Source: CAUZWH01 sp965224275 (GTDB lineage: Bacteria; Pseudomonadota; Alphaproteobacteria; SHVV01). Taken from it: 64,000 nt of DNA. The position numbers and the translations under genes are program-made. Below are positions 15,822 through 23,954 of this stretch, one piece after another (position 1 is the stretch's first letter; each line of letters begins with the position of its first letter). The stretch spans positions 372,001 to 436,000 of the forward strand of contig CBDCYR010000009.1 in assembly GCA_965224275.1 (NCBI GenBank). The letters are read 5' to 3'. The notes under the pieces are model-generated. The model made no database searches. It had not been told where the DNA came from and was given only the letters and a program-made list of their open reading frames with translations.

Positions 15822-16244
15822 GGGTTTTGCTCCTTATTTGAAGGGGAAGGGCGTCAGGTTGCGGCCCGAAGCCCAATATGTTGGTCAATCACGACGAACC
15901 CGCGACGAAACGGGGGAGACGATCTGGTTGATGACATCCTTCCTTGTTTTGCCCGGCCGTCCGACGGCCGTGAGCGGTCCGTTGCCGGTAAAGATGGGCA
16001 AGGAAGGTCAGGAATGCCATTGAATTGGATTCAGGGTGACTTGAAAAATGTTCAAGTAACGGAGGAGAAACAGAGACGCTCGCATTGGCGCCGCGTCACG
16101 ATATCGGTCATGCGTTGCGGCTACGTAACTACGTAGAACCCGCGCAGCGCGGCAAACGGTGGCAGCGTCATCTTGGGAGCTGGCACCTCGTCAACATGTG
16201 GGGAATTGAATAGAATTCAAGCCATTTACGACAACCCCCGCGGC
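15822..16244. promoter_or_regulatory. Intergenic region with a 7-2-7 palindrome
   Basis: 423 bases between the NTF2-like gene and tetR, both on the minus strand, with no convincing gene. Close to the NTF2 start is AAGGAG on the minus strand. At 16121-16136 lies ctacgta-ac-tacgtag, a perfect 7-bp inverted repeat with a 2-base spacer. It could be an operator, but it differs from the TGACC-type sites above tetR. Confidence 0.4.
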
Positions 16245-16844
16245 TCAGTCGGTCCCGCGCAACAATCGAAGTGCCCGCCGCTTGGCATCTTCGAGAGCGT
16301 GGATCGGCGTTCCCGCCTTCGCCAGCACTCGGAGTCCGACATAGACCGCCAGCAGATGGCGTGCTTCGGGTTTGAGCGATTTGGGGTCGATCGGCGGCTT
16401 TATCTCTGAAAGCGCGCCTTCCAGCGCGCGTTCCAGTCGACCCAGGCTGCCCAACACAGCTTTTCTTGAGTCAGCATTGAGTGACGCTTGGTCGGCCGAC
16501 GCACTGCACAGAAAGCAACCGCGTCGATCGCCATCGTGCTTCACCGCGTCGACGGCGGATTGAAGAAACAACGCGATCCGCGCCGTGGCATCTCCTTCGC
16601 GGCGCAGCAGATCGACCGATCCACTGATCGCCGTCCGGTCGTAGCATGCGATTGATTTGAGGTATTGCGCGCGCTTGTCGCCAAACGCGCCATAAAGACT
16701 GCCTTTGTTGAGACCGGTCGCGGCCAGGAGATCGGCCATCGACGTGCCTTCATAGCCCTTGGCCCAGAACACCTTCGTGATCTCGTCGAGCGCTTCATCC
16801 TCATCGAACTCGCGCGGTCGGCCGGGAGATTTCACCTCACTCAT
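16245..16844 (-). CDS. TetR/AcrR-family repressor with Cys pair
   Basis: 199-residue TetR-family repressor. The N-terminal helix-turn-helix spans about residues 12-58 (EALDEITKVFWAKGYEGTSM, then AATGLNKGSLYGAFGDKRA). The ligand domain contains RRGCFLCSAS, so the common GCFLxN motif of this subfamily gains a second cysteine. Cysteine-based electrophile sensing, as in NemR, is therefore possible but unproven. Two TGACC-N4-GGTCA-like palindromes lie between it and the divergent DUF417 gene, so it probably represses both. Neighbouring OYE-like, NTF2-like and glutaredoxin genes fit a reactive-electrophile response. Confidence 0.88.
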   Translation of the reverse strand: MSEVKSPGRPREFDEDEALDEITKVFWAKGYEGTSMADLLAATGLNKGSLYGAFGDKRAQYLKSIACYDRTAISGSVDLLRREGDATARIALFLQSAVDAVKHDGDRRGCFLCSASADQASLNADSRKAVLGSLGRLERALEGALSEIKPPIDPKSLKPEARHLLAVYVGLRVLAKAGTPIHALEDAKRRALRLLRGTD

Positions 16845-16863
16845 TCGTGATCCTCGTGTTTAT

Positions 16864-16954
16864 TGACTGAACGGTCATTTATTACCACTTATCGCTCAAT
16901 GCGGCAGTTCAATGGGACTGTCTTTCATTGGATTAGATAATGACCAATCGGTCA
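16864..16954. promoter_or_regulatory. Two TetR-type operators between tetR and the DUF417 gene
   Basis: Site 1 (16864-16877) is tgactgaacggtca. Site 2 (16941-16954) is tgaccaatcggtca, embedded in a longer near-perfect palindrome, ataatgacc/ggtcaataa. The sites are 77 bp apart centre to centre, a near-integral number of helical turns. Site 1 lies 20 bp above the tetR start and site 2 lies 37 bp above the DUF417 start, so each could block one promoter. Confidence 0.7.
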
Positions 16955-16990
16955 ATAATCAAGCTCGATTGCAAACCGAGGAGTTGAAAA

Positions 16991-17512
16991 ATGACCACCG
17001 AAACCAACCTGGCCACCGAGATCGAGACCGATGCCAATGCTGTCGATATTGCGGAACTCGGCGTACGCCTGTCGACGTACGGCAAAGAGGCCATCCGCTA
17101 CAGCGTCGCCGGCGTGCTCGCCTGGATCGGCGCAATGAAGTTCACTGCTTACGAAGCCGGTGCGATTGAAGGCCTGGTCGCCTCCAGCCCGTTCACGAGC
17201 TGGCTCTACGATGTGTTCAGCTTGCAGGGCACGGCCAACCTGATCGGCGGCATCGAGATCGCGACCGCGTTTCTGATCGTCGTTGGCGCACGTTTCCCGA
17301 AGGCAGCGATTGCCGGTGCTCTCGGTGCGATCGCGACTTTCTTGATCACCCTGAGCTTCTTATTTTCGGCGCCCGGCTGGGAAGCGAGCCTAGGTGGTTT
17401 TCCCGCGCTTTCCGTGGTGCCCGGACAATTCCTGCTGAAGGACGGCGTATTGCTCGCCGCCACTGTTTGGCTGCTCGGCGATGCGCTCAATCGGGTTCGT
17501 CTTAACCCGTAA
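16991..17512 (+). CDS. DUF417 membrane protein (RclC/YkgB-like)
   Basis: 173-residue inner-membrane protein of the DUF417 family. The signature LAWIGAMKFTAYEAGAIEGL followed by SSPFTSWLYDVFSLQG is clear. About four hydrophobic segments follow: 42-60, 80-100, 103-125 and a last one near 150-165. The E. coli relative RclC is induced with RclA/RclB under reactive chlorine stress, but its biochemical role is unsettled. A cytosolic N-terminal extension of about 35 residues is acidic. It is the first gene downstream of the TetR operators, and the glutaredoxin gene follows 69 bases later. Confidence 0.85.
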   Translation: MTTETNLATEIETDANAVDIAELGVRLSTYGKEAIRYSVAGVLAWIGAMKFTAYEAGAIEGLVASSPFTSWLYDVFSLQGTANLIGGIEIATAFLIVVGARFPKAAIAGALGAIATFLITLSFLFSAPGWEASLGGFPALSVVPGQFLLKDGVLLAATVWLLGDALNRVRLNP

Positions 17513-17581
17513 ATCGTGGACGCCGCGGCCACCGGACGGATCGGCCGCGGCGTCTTCAATGTTCGAGAGGAGAACGGTTCC

Positions 17582-17866
17582 ATGAACGAAGTTGTTATCT
17601 ACACCAAGGACTATTGCGGCTTTTGCGCGCGGGCGAAGACGCTGCTGCGTACGAAGGGCATCGCCTTCAATGAAATCGACGTCACCAACGACGTCACCCT
17701 CGAAGCGAAAATGATCGAACGATCGAGCCGGAACACGGTGCCGCAGATTTTCGTCGATGGCACCCATATCGGCGGCTCCGACGATCTCGCCGCGCTCGAC
17801 GAATCCGGTGGGCTAGACTCGCTGCTTCTTGCCGCACGCGCCCGATCCGCCAAGCTTGGAGCATAG
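17582..17866 (+). CDS. grxC: Dithiol glutaredoxin (GrxC-like, CGFC)
   Basis: 94-residue glutaredoxin with the dithiol site CGFC (residues 12-15, context YTKDYCGFCARAK). It has the cis-Pro motif TVPQIFVDGTHIGGSDDL for glutathione binding. It reduces disulfides and protein-glutathione adducts. Start 17582 follows GAGGAG; an earlier in-frame ATG at 17516 is weaker. Same strand and 69 bases after the DUF417 gene, so likely in the TetR-controlled unit. Confidence 0.9.
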   Translation: MNEVVIYTKDYCGFCARAKTLLRTKGIAFNEIDVTNDVTLEAKMIERSSRNTVPQIFVDGTHIGGSDDLAALDESGGLDSLLLAARARSAKLGA

Positions 17867-18063
17867 AAGAATGAAAGGATAAATCGTAGCCAACACCAGC
17901 CCGGCCAAACTCACCGCAGAATGTCTGATCTCGGCCCGGAGGTCCGGTTTAGCCTCAACTTCAGACGTAGTTCAGCGCAGCCCGCAAGGGTAATTCTTAG
18001 CCACAAAACGACTCTGTTGGCTCAACCCACAACAGCCTGGTAGTGCAAAATAGGTAGAGTTGG
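17867..18063. other. Intergenic region up to the IS256 copy 1 target site
   Basis: No gene seen. It contains a loosely related fragment of the intergenic repeat (ccggtttagcctcaac, near 17950) and ends with agagttgg (18056-18063), the left copy of the IS256 target duplication. Confidence 0.4.
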
Positions 18064-19457
18064 GGCTGTGTCTCGAAAGTGGTGGAAATTTGAGGATGGC
18101 GTAATCTCCGGGTGACAAGACAACCACCCAACCGGCGGCTAGCACCGCCAAGGAGATCACGCCATGAAGAACACTACCGAGACTTCCGCGCTTTCGCTAC
18201 TGGCCAATGACGCCGGCTATGATCCGCTCGAGGACCGGCTGCGGGAGAACATCAGATCCACGATCGAGGCCGTTTTTGAGGAGGAACTTGCGCAGTTTCT
18301 CGGGCGCTGCCGATACGGTCGAGAGGACGCGCTTCGGCAAGGGTATCGGAACGGGCACCGGGAGCGGCAACTGACGGGGACATTCGGGACCGAGAGGGTG
18401 AGCGTGCCGCGTGCACGGATCGTTGAGGAAGACGGTCGGGCGTCGGAATGGCGTTCGCGGGCGCTGCCGCGCTACCAGCGGCTGACCAGAAAGGCCGAGG
18501 CGCTGATCGCTTCGGTGTATCTGTCCGGAACCAACACGCGGCGGGTGAAACGCGCGCTGTTCGGGCTCTTCGGGGGTGCTGTGAGCAAGGACGTTGTGAG
18601 CCGGGCGTGGCGCAAGGTGAAGGTCGATTGGGACGCCTGGTGCAGCCGTGGCCTCGCGGATGAGGATATCGTTCGGCTGATCCTTGACGGCACTGTGATC
18701 AAGACCCGACTGGATCGCAAGGCCACCAACATCTCGGTTCTCGCGGCTATAGGGGTGCGCCGGGATGGCCAGAAGGTCTTGCTTTCGATCGGGAATATGG
18801 GCGGAGAAAGCCAGGCGGCGTGGCGCCAGTTCCTCGACGACCTTGATGCGCGTGGACTGAAACGGCCCGGGTTTGTCATCGTCGATGGCGCGCCGGGACT
18901 GGAGGCGGCTCTGTCGGCGCTTTGGGGCGATGACCTTCCCGTTCAACGCTGCACCGTGCACAAGCACCGCAACCTTCTGGGTCATGCTCCCAAACACATG
19001 CATGACGAGCTGAGCGAAGATTACCGCGATATGATCTATGCCGACACTGCCTCCGAGGTGGAAACCCGCCGCAAGGCGTTTGTCCGCAAGTGGCGGCTGA
19101 AATGCAGGGCCGTCGCGGACAGCCTCGCAGAAGCGGGCGACAAGCTCTTTACCTTCACGCGCCTGTCCAAGAGCCAATGGAAATCAGCCCGAACGACCAA
19201 CGCCATTGAGCGTCTCAACGAGGAGTTCAAGCGCCGGATCAAAACACAGACCGTGCTGCCGTGTCCCGAAACAGTGCCGATGCTCCTCTGGGCGCTCCTC
19301 GCTTGCGGCCAAATCCAGATGCGCAAAGTCGATGGATGGGAAACCCTCGATCAGCTAATCGCCGACGAAACCCTTGACCGCGCGGCCTGACCGCCGCAAA
19401 ACTCAACCCGCTCGGAGAGGCGCCAAAACCAATTTCCACCACTTTCGAGACACAACC
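18064..19457 (+). mobile_element. IS256-family element, copy 1
   Basis: 1394-bp element with inverted ends GGCTGTGTCTCGAAAGTGG (left) and GGTTGTGTCTCGAAAGTGG (right, read inward). It is flanked by the 8-bp direct repeat agagttgg (18056-18063 and 19458-19465). It carries one transposase gene. A nearly identical copy in the opposite orientation lies at 30013-31406. Confidence 0.93.
18164..19390 (+). CDS. IS256-family transposase (copy 1)
   Basis: 408-residue mutator-type DDE transposase. The catalytic residues are in LILDGTVIKTRLDRK (Asp), FVIVDGAPGLEAALSALWG (Asp) and TTNAIERLNEEFKRRIK (Glu). Between them, PVQRCTVHKHRNLLGHAPKH is the conserved C-x2-H region. The N-terminal part (FEEELAQFLGRCRYGR, then YRNGHRERQLTGTFG) is the usual DNA-binding section. 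It is intact, and differs from copy 2 by one residue near the C-terminus (LLACGQIQ here, LLASGQIQ there). Confidence 0.96.
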   Translation: MKNTTETSALSLLANDAGYDPLEDRLRENIRSTIEAVFEEELAQFLGRCRYGREDALRQGYRNGHRERQLTGTFGTERVSVPRARIVEEDGRASEWRSRALPRYQRLTRKAEALIASVYLSGTNTRRVKRALFGLFGGAVSKDVVSRAWRKVKVDWDAWCSRGLADEDIVRLILDGTVIKTRLDRKATNISVLAAIGVRRDGQKVLLSIGNMGGESQAAWRQFLDDLDARGLKRPGFVIVDGAPGLEAALSALWGDDLPVQRCTVHKHRNLLGHAPKHMHDELSEDYRDMIYADTASEVETRRKAFVRKWRLKCRAVADSLAEAGDKLFTFTRLSKSQWKSARTTNAIERLNEEFKRRIKTQTVLPCPETVPMLLWALLACGQIQMRKVDGWETLDQLIADETLDRAA

Positions 19458-19544
19458 AGAGTTGGCGGTACAAAACTCACGTTCACTGTCAAAATGGCGA
19501 CAAGTGCGCATTGGACTAGTGACTCCAGAAAACGTGAGGACGGA

Positions 19545-19916
19545 ATGGCTGACTTGCCAAATCTGGATATGAATGAAATTGCTGCGATCAAATCGATTGC
19601 GGGCAGCGAAAATGACGGTCCGGTCTTAATGCTCAATCTCAATCGCTATGTACCGGAGGCGAACTATCCCGACGGCGATCTTTACAACGAGTTCAAAAGA
19701 ATTATGGCCAAACTTGTCGCCGAAGTTGACGGAAAAATTTTGTGGCGAACGTCGGTGCACGGCCGAATTGTCGGTGATCAGAACATCCATGAAGCTCTGG
19801 GTATTTGGTATCCCACCCATCAAGCATTCTTGGATCTTGCGAAAGCACCCAGCTCCGACGAAAACATGCGCCTAAGATCAATCACCGTTGAAGACGCCAA
19901 ACCTGCATCGATGTGA
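19545..19916 (+). CDS. DUF1330-like (dimeric alpha-beta barrel) protein
   Basis: 123-residue protein with a DUF1330/NIPSNAP-like pattern: GPVLMLNLNRYVPEANYPDG, a helical FKRIMAKLVAEVDGKI, and WYPTHQAFLDLAKAPSSDEN, where the WPS-type segment reads WYPTHQAF. Such proteins are small dimeric barrels of unclear, sometimes monooxygenase-like function. Start 19545 follows GAGGACGGA; the open frame upstream runs through the end of the IS256 and is not native. The IS256 sits 88 bases upstream and probably removed or displaced the original promoter. Confidence 0.7.
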   Translation: MADLPNLDMNEIAAIKSIAGSENDGPVLMLNLNRYVPEANYPDGDLYNEFKRIMAKLVAEVDGKILWRTSVHGRIVGDQNIHEALGIWYPTHQAFLDLAKAPSSDENMRLRSITVEDAKPASM

Positions 19917-19954
19917 TCCGTACTGACGACGCCCTCCTGATGCGTGGCCGAAAG

Positions 19955-20017
19955 GTCTGGATTACACCCAGCTCCGGAAGTTTCTCAACGGCTCAAGATG
20001 TTCGCGATCTAGCCAAT
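19955..20017. repeat. Degenerate intergenic repeat, member 2
   Basis: gtctggattacacccag followed by gatgttcgcgatctagccaat matches both blocks of the element at 9752-9822 with few changes and similar spacing. No gene is present. Confidence 0.4.
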
Positions 20018-20080
20018 GTACTAAACCGCTCTCGCGGTAGTTTGCGGGGCATGTGGTGAGAATGGTGCGTTAACGGGCGG

Positions 20081-20137
20081 GTCTGTCCTGTGTTGAGATT
20101 TGGGGTTGTCCAAAACCTCACTCAACACAGGGAGCAG
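20081..20137 (+). promoter_or_regulatory. Hairpin covering the integrase ribosome site
   Basis: Perfect 11-bp arms cctgtgttgag (20087-20097) and ctcaacacagg (20121-20131) can pair. Flanking gtctg and cagac (20081-20085 and about 20135-20139) extend the stem after a bulge. The right arm runs into the GGGAG ribosome site of the integrase at 20142. It may limit integrase translation or be part of the IS91 terminus. Confidence 0.55.
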
Positions 20138-20141
20138 ACCC

Positions 20142-21026
20142 ATGACTGACCAATCTATCAGCCCGTTGCGCCGGCGCATGACCGAGGACATGACGGTCCG
20201 CGGCTTCACGGCGGCGACCCAGCAAGGATACCTCCGCGCGGTCGCGGATTTCACGACCTTTTTCGGCCGCTCGCCGGATCAAGCGGGGGCCGAGGACCTG
20301 CGGCGCTATCAGCTGTACATGCGATCGGGCGGCGCCTCGGCGACCAGCATGAACGCGGCGGTATCGGCGTTGCGCTTCTTGTTCGGCGTGACGCTGGGGC
20401 GCGGCGATGCCGAAGTCGGCATGACCACGGTGCGCCAGCCACGCCGGCTGCCGGTGATCCTGAGCCCCCAGGAAGTCGCGCGGCTTCTTGACGCGGCGCC
20501 GGGGCTCAAGGCCAGGGCAGCCCTCTCACTCGCCTATGGCGCCGGGCTCAGGGCCTCGGAGGTGGTCTCGCTCAAGGTCTCCGACATCGACAGCGGCCGC
20601 CAGGTGATCCGAGTCGAACAAGGCAAGGGCCGCAAAGACCGCTACGCCAAACTGTCGGATCCCCTGCTCGATCTCCTGCGCGCCTGGTGGCGGGCCGGAC
20701 GCGAGAAGGGCGTGATGCTGCCGGGCGGCTGGTTGTTTCCCGGCCAGAACCCGGTCAATCCGATGACCACCCGTCAGCTGAGCCGCATCTTTCACGTCGC
20801 CAAGGCGGCGGCCGAGATCGACAAACGGGTCTCGTTGCACACGCTGCGGCACTGCTTTGCCACACACCTGCTGGAGCAGAAGGTCGACATCCGGGTGATC
20901 CAGGTGCTGCTGGGTCATAAGAAGCTCGAGACGACGGCGCACTATAGTCAGGTCGCAAACACCACACTCAGGGCAGTCAAGAGCCCGCTCGAGCAGCTGA
21001 TACAAGGACCGCTGCCACCGGCCTGA
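20142..21026 (+). CDS. IS91-associated tyrosine recombinase (unit 1)
   Basis: 294-residue XerC/D-like tyrosine recombinase. An N-terminal SAM-like core-binding domain (about 1-100; TQQGYLRAVADFTTFFGRSP) precedes a catalytic domain. The catalytic residues are Arg in YGAGLRASEVVSLKVSD, His-x-x-Arg in LHTLRHCFATHLLE, the following His in LLGHKKLETTAHYSQV, and the nucleophilic Tyr in the same motif. Start 20142 follows GGGAG. The transposase gene begins 13 bases after its stop. Its exact role in IS91 transposition is unknown. Confidence 0.92.
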   Translation: MTDQSISPLRRRMTEDMTVRGFTAATQQGYLRAVADFTTFFGRSPDQAGAEDLRRYQLYMRSGGASATSMNAAVSALRFLFGVTLGRGDAEVGMTTVRQPRRLPVILSPQEVARLLDAAPGLKARAALSLAYGAGLRASEVVSLKVSDIDSGRQVIRVEQGKGRKDRYAKLSDPLLDLLRAWWRAGREKGVMLPGGWLFPGQNPVNPMTTRQLSRIFHVAKAAAEIDKRVSLHTLRHCFATHLLEQKVDIRVIQVLLGHKKLETTAHYSQVANTTLRAVKSPLEQLIQGPLPPA

Positions 21027-21038
21027 TCCGGCGTTACC

Positions 21039-22235
21039 TTGGCGCGTTACGCGCTCGAGGTCGCGGATGTCTTCCGCGCCCACGGACCCGCTTGGCGGCG
21101 GGTCCGGGCGGGGCACCTGAGCCTCGGCCAGCTCAAGGTGATGTCGGCGATCGAGCGCTGCCGCACCGCGGCGCTCGGCGGCCACGTCGCGGCTTGTCAG
21201 GACTGCGGCCACATCCACATCGCCTATAACTCGTGCCGCAACCGCCACTGCCCCAAGTGCCAGGGCGCGGCGGCCAGGGACTGGCTGGCGGCGCGCCAGG
21301 CCGAGCTCTTGCCGGTGGCCTACTACCACGTCGTCTTCACCCTGCCGGCGCCGATCAGTGACATCGCCTACCACAACAAGGCGGTGATCTATGGAATCCT
21401 GTTCAAGGCCGCCGCCGAGACCCTGATCACCATCGCCGCCGATCCCAGGCATCTCGGCGCCAAGATCGGCGTCACCAGTGTGCTCCACACCTGGGGCTCG
21501 GCGCTCACCCATCACCCCCACCTCCACTGCATCGTGCCCGGCGGCGGCATATCAGCCGATGGCAAACAGTGGATCTCGTGCCGGCCCGGCTTCTTCCTCC
21601 CCGTTCGCGTGCTCTCGCGGCTGTTCCGGCGCCGGGTTCTGGAGCAGCTCAGCGCCGCTCATCAGGCCGGACGCCTGCGCTTCTTCAACCGCCTCGCCCA
21701 ACTCCACGACCGCGAGGCTTTCGCCGCCCATCTCGCGCCGCTGCGCGCGATCGAGTGGGTGGTCTACGCCAAGCGCCCGTTCGCCGGGCCCGAGGCCGTG
21801 CTCGCCTATCTCTCCCGCTACACCCACCGCGTCGCCATCGCCAATAGCCGCCTGATCGCGCTCGACAGCCGCGGCGTCACCTTCAAATGGAAGGACTACC
21901 GAGCCAGAGGCCGCACCCGCCACAAGGTCATGACCCTGGACGCGCACGAGTTCATCCGCCGCTTCCTGCTCCACGTCCTCCCCGCCGGCTTCCACCGCAT
22001 CCGCCACTACGGCCTGTTCGCCAATGGCGGGCGCGCAGACAACCTCGCTCGACTGCGTCAGCTGCTCGACCTCGAAACGATCCCAGACGACACCGACGAT
22101 GGCGCCGATAGCGATCAACAACCAGAGCAATCGTTCGACCAACCGTGCCCGAGCTGTGGCGGACCCATGATCGTCATCGACACTTTCGAGCCCGGCGCAC
22201 CACCGCGGGCACCGCCGTCGCTAGACAGCGCATGA
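21039..22235 (+). CDS. IS91-family HUH transposase (unit 1)
   Basis: 398-residue rolling-circle transposase. The N-terminal zinc region (CQDCGHIHIAYNSC, then RNRHCPKCQG) is followed by the HUH motif LTHHPHLHCIVPGGG and the tyrosine-bearing LSRYTHRVAIANSRL. A C-terminal CPSCGG knuckle follows an acidic stretch. The start is taken as TTG 21039, 13 bases after the integrase stop. It shares architecture but clearly differs in sequence from the unit at 61966. Confidence 0.92.
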   Translation: MARYALEVADVFRAHGPAWRRVRAGHLSLGQLKVMSAIERCRTAALGGHVAACQDCGHIHIAYNSCRNRHCPKCQGAAARDWLAARQAELLPVAYYHVVFTLPAPISDIAYHNKAVIYGILFKAAAETLITIAADPRHLGAKIGVTSVLHTWGSALTHHPHLHCIVPGGGISADGKQWISCRPGFFLPVRVLSRLFRRRVLEQLSAAHQAGRLRFFNRLAQLHDREAFAAHLAPLRAIEWVVYAKRPFAGPEAVLAYLSRYTHRVAIANSRLIALDSRGVTFKWKDYRARGRTRHKVMTLDAHEFIRRFLLHVLPAGFHRIRHYGLFANGGRADNLARLRQLLDLETIPDDTDDGADSDQQPEQSFDQPCPSCGGPMIVIDTFEPGAPPRAPPSLDSA

Positions 22236-22683
22236 AAATCTCCAGGTTCGAGACACGCGATGAATGCTGGCTACCGCACCGGCCACCCCGGCGCTCGCAT
22301 AAAACTCGCCACCAGCACCCGGCGCAGTCAACTTGGGCCCCCAGCAGTACCGTCAAGTCGGCGAAAACCCGCCCCGCTAGCTACGGATCGACAAGATCTT
22401 CGCGACCCTGCCGACGACGCTACGCACAGAGCCGCGCTGACGTCATCAAATCCCCATAGACCGAACAGGCGCCTACGCTCAGCGTCAGCCCCCGCGGTTT
22501 CCTACCCCGAGGCTTGTCCGACGCCTGCCGGACCGAGCACGCGGCAACATCTCCTCGCGGCAGGCGTCCGACAACCCTTCACAAAGGCAGACATTCGGTT
22601 ACCCCGCGGATTGATGGACTCAACGCCTAGAGTTACAGTTTCCGCCATCACAAAAACTTCGCGTTCGGATCGGACCCTGCCAC
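22236..22683. other. Intergenic region with a long hairpin
   Basis: No credible gene. A 17-bp inverted repeat with one mismatch lies at 22514-22530 and 22558-22574 (ttgtccgacgcctgccg and its complement) with a 27-base loop. It may be the end of the IS91 unit or a terminator without a T-run. Confidence 0.45.
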
Positions 22684-23208
22684 ATGCCTTCCAGCGTTCT
22701 TAAGCGTTCGATGTTGGCCGGTCTCGTTACACTCCTGATCGTTGTCGTCACGCCATACCTGGTAACGATGGCCGCTACCACGTCAGACGGGGAACAAACC
22801 GTAAGTGGCGACCTGGACGGACTGGACTTCCTTGGCATGTTGAAATCCACTGATGGATCGATATCGCTCGACGACACGATGCATTTTCGCGATGGCCACT
22901 TCTGGTCCACCGGCTGCACCAAGTGTAGTTTTATGCTGGGCGCCTATTGGACCCGGCGCCGCGGTGAGGCAATCGAATTTCGTGGTGCTCTAGAGAGCCC
23001 GGAGCGTGGGCGCTTCGACTATAACGGCACAATCGAAGCCGGCAAAATCGAAGCTACAATCCACTGGCGTAAAGAGCGGTGGTATTGGACCATTGACCGC
23101 GACTACGTCTTCCAGGGTCGCATTAGCGACACACTGGTGTCGGAGATTTCTTTGCAACGCGCGCGGATGCGAGCAACCGGCGAAGCAGCACCGACCTGCC
23201 CAATATGA
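22684..23208 (+). CDS. Hypothetical exported or membrane-anchored protein
   Basis: 174 residues with an N-terminal hydrophobic segment (about 9-30, SMLAGLVTLLIVVVTPYLV) that is either a signal peptide or a membrane anchor. The rest is soluble, beta-rich and tryptophan-rich, with a WSTGCTKCSF cysteine pair. I recognise no family. The last four bases (ATGA) overlap the start of the next membrane-protein gene, so the two are co-translated. The sequence is less GC-rich than the core genes. Confidence 0.6.
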   Translation: MPSSVLKRSMLAGLVTLLIVVVTPYLVTMAATTSDGEQTVSGDLDGLDFLGMLKSTDGSISLDDTMHFRDGHFWSTGCTKCSFMLGAYWTRRRGEAIEFRGALESPERGRFDYNGTIEAGKIEATIHWRKERWYWTIDRDYVFQGRISDTLVSEISLQRARMRATGEAAPTCPI

Positions 23209-23843
23209 GGCGGCGATGGCTGCTTCTTATCGTGGTCTACGCGGTCTTAATTGGGGGCGGTTGGTTCCTCGGCCAGTGGCTTTCTCAGTATTCTGTAGTT
23301 CAGGTAAGGCCGATCAACGAACCCGAGGTCCATTCCATGGTGATGGCCGTTTCAGCCATCTTTATCGCAGCCTCCGCGACACCGTTCGTGCCAGGCGCTG
23401 AGATCGGGTTTGGCCTCATTGTCGTATTGGGCAGCCGCATCGTCTTACTCGTTTACATTTGCATGGTTCTGGCGCTCGCGATTGCGTATTTCGTCGGCCG
23501 CTTTGTACCACCACGGATGACTGCCGCACTGTTTGGCTATCTCAGGTTGCAAAGGACTCGCGACCTTATTTTGAGGTCGTCCGATCTCGACAGCTCGGAG
23601 CGAGTTCCGATGCTGGTTGCGAATGCACCGAATCGCTTCGTTCCGTTTCTTCTCAGGCATCGCTACGTAGCTCTAGCCGTAGCGTTCAATCTGCCTGGTA
23701 ATTCGATTTTGGGCGGCGGTGGCGGGTTGAGCCTTGCTGCGGGAATGAGCGGCCTATTCGGTGTAGTCCCGTTCATTGTTACTGCCGCAATTGCGGTGGC
23801 ACCCGTGCCGCTCTTCATTCTCCTGACGGGATATCAGCCTTGA
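23205..23843 (+). CDS. VTT/DedA-like membrane protein
   Basis: 212-residue integral membrane protein with about five hydrophobic segments. Two motifs recall the VTT (TVP38/TMEM64/DedA) domain: ATPFVPGAEIGFGLIVVLG and FNLPGNSILGGGGGLSLAAG, each with a PG turn entering a re-entrant helix. DedA-like proteins act in lipid or undecaprenyl-phosphate flipping; this assignment is by motif only. It is translationally coupled to the preceding exported protein. The pair lies between the inverted IS256 copies. Confidence 0.6.
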   Translation: MRRRWLLLIVVYAVLIGGGWFLGQWLSQYSVVQVRPINEPEVHSMVMAVSAIFIAASATPFVPGAEIGFGLIVVLGSRIVLLVYICMVLALAIAYFVGRFVPPRMTAALFGYLRLQRTRDLILRSSDLDSSERVPMLVANAPNRFVPFLLRHRYVALAVAFNLPGNSILGGGGGLSLAAGMSGLFGVVPFIVTAAIAVAPVPLFILLTGYQP

Positions 23844-23914
23844 CGGCGCTAAATTAGTTCACGTGAAGTGGGTCCAGTTTGCCCCCAAGTCCAGACATAT
23901 TTGACGAAGCCCTA

Positions 23915-23943
23915 GAGGACCGGACGTAGCCAAATGTGGGCAT
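23915..23943. repeat. Degenerate intergenic repeat, member 3
   Basis: gaggaccggacgtagccaaa followed by tgtgggcat. It shares aggaccgga-tagccaa with the site at 25691-25719. Confidence 0.35.
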
Positions 23944-23954
23944 ACCAATAAGGC

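Larger units (their letters stand above)
20080..22235 (+). mobile_element. IS91-family element with integrase, unit 1 (outer ends not resolved)
   Basis: Two genes, a tyrosine recombinase and an HUH transposase, form the IS91 subgroup that carries its own integrase. IS91 elements move by rolling circle and leave no target duplication, so the ends cannot be set by direct repeats. The coordinates cover the hairpin before the integrase to the transposase stop. A hairpin at 22514-22574 could mark the distal end. Confidence 0.75.
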
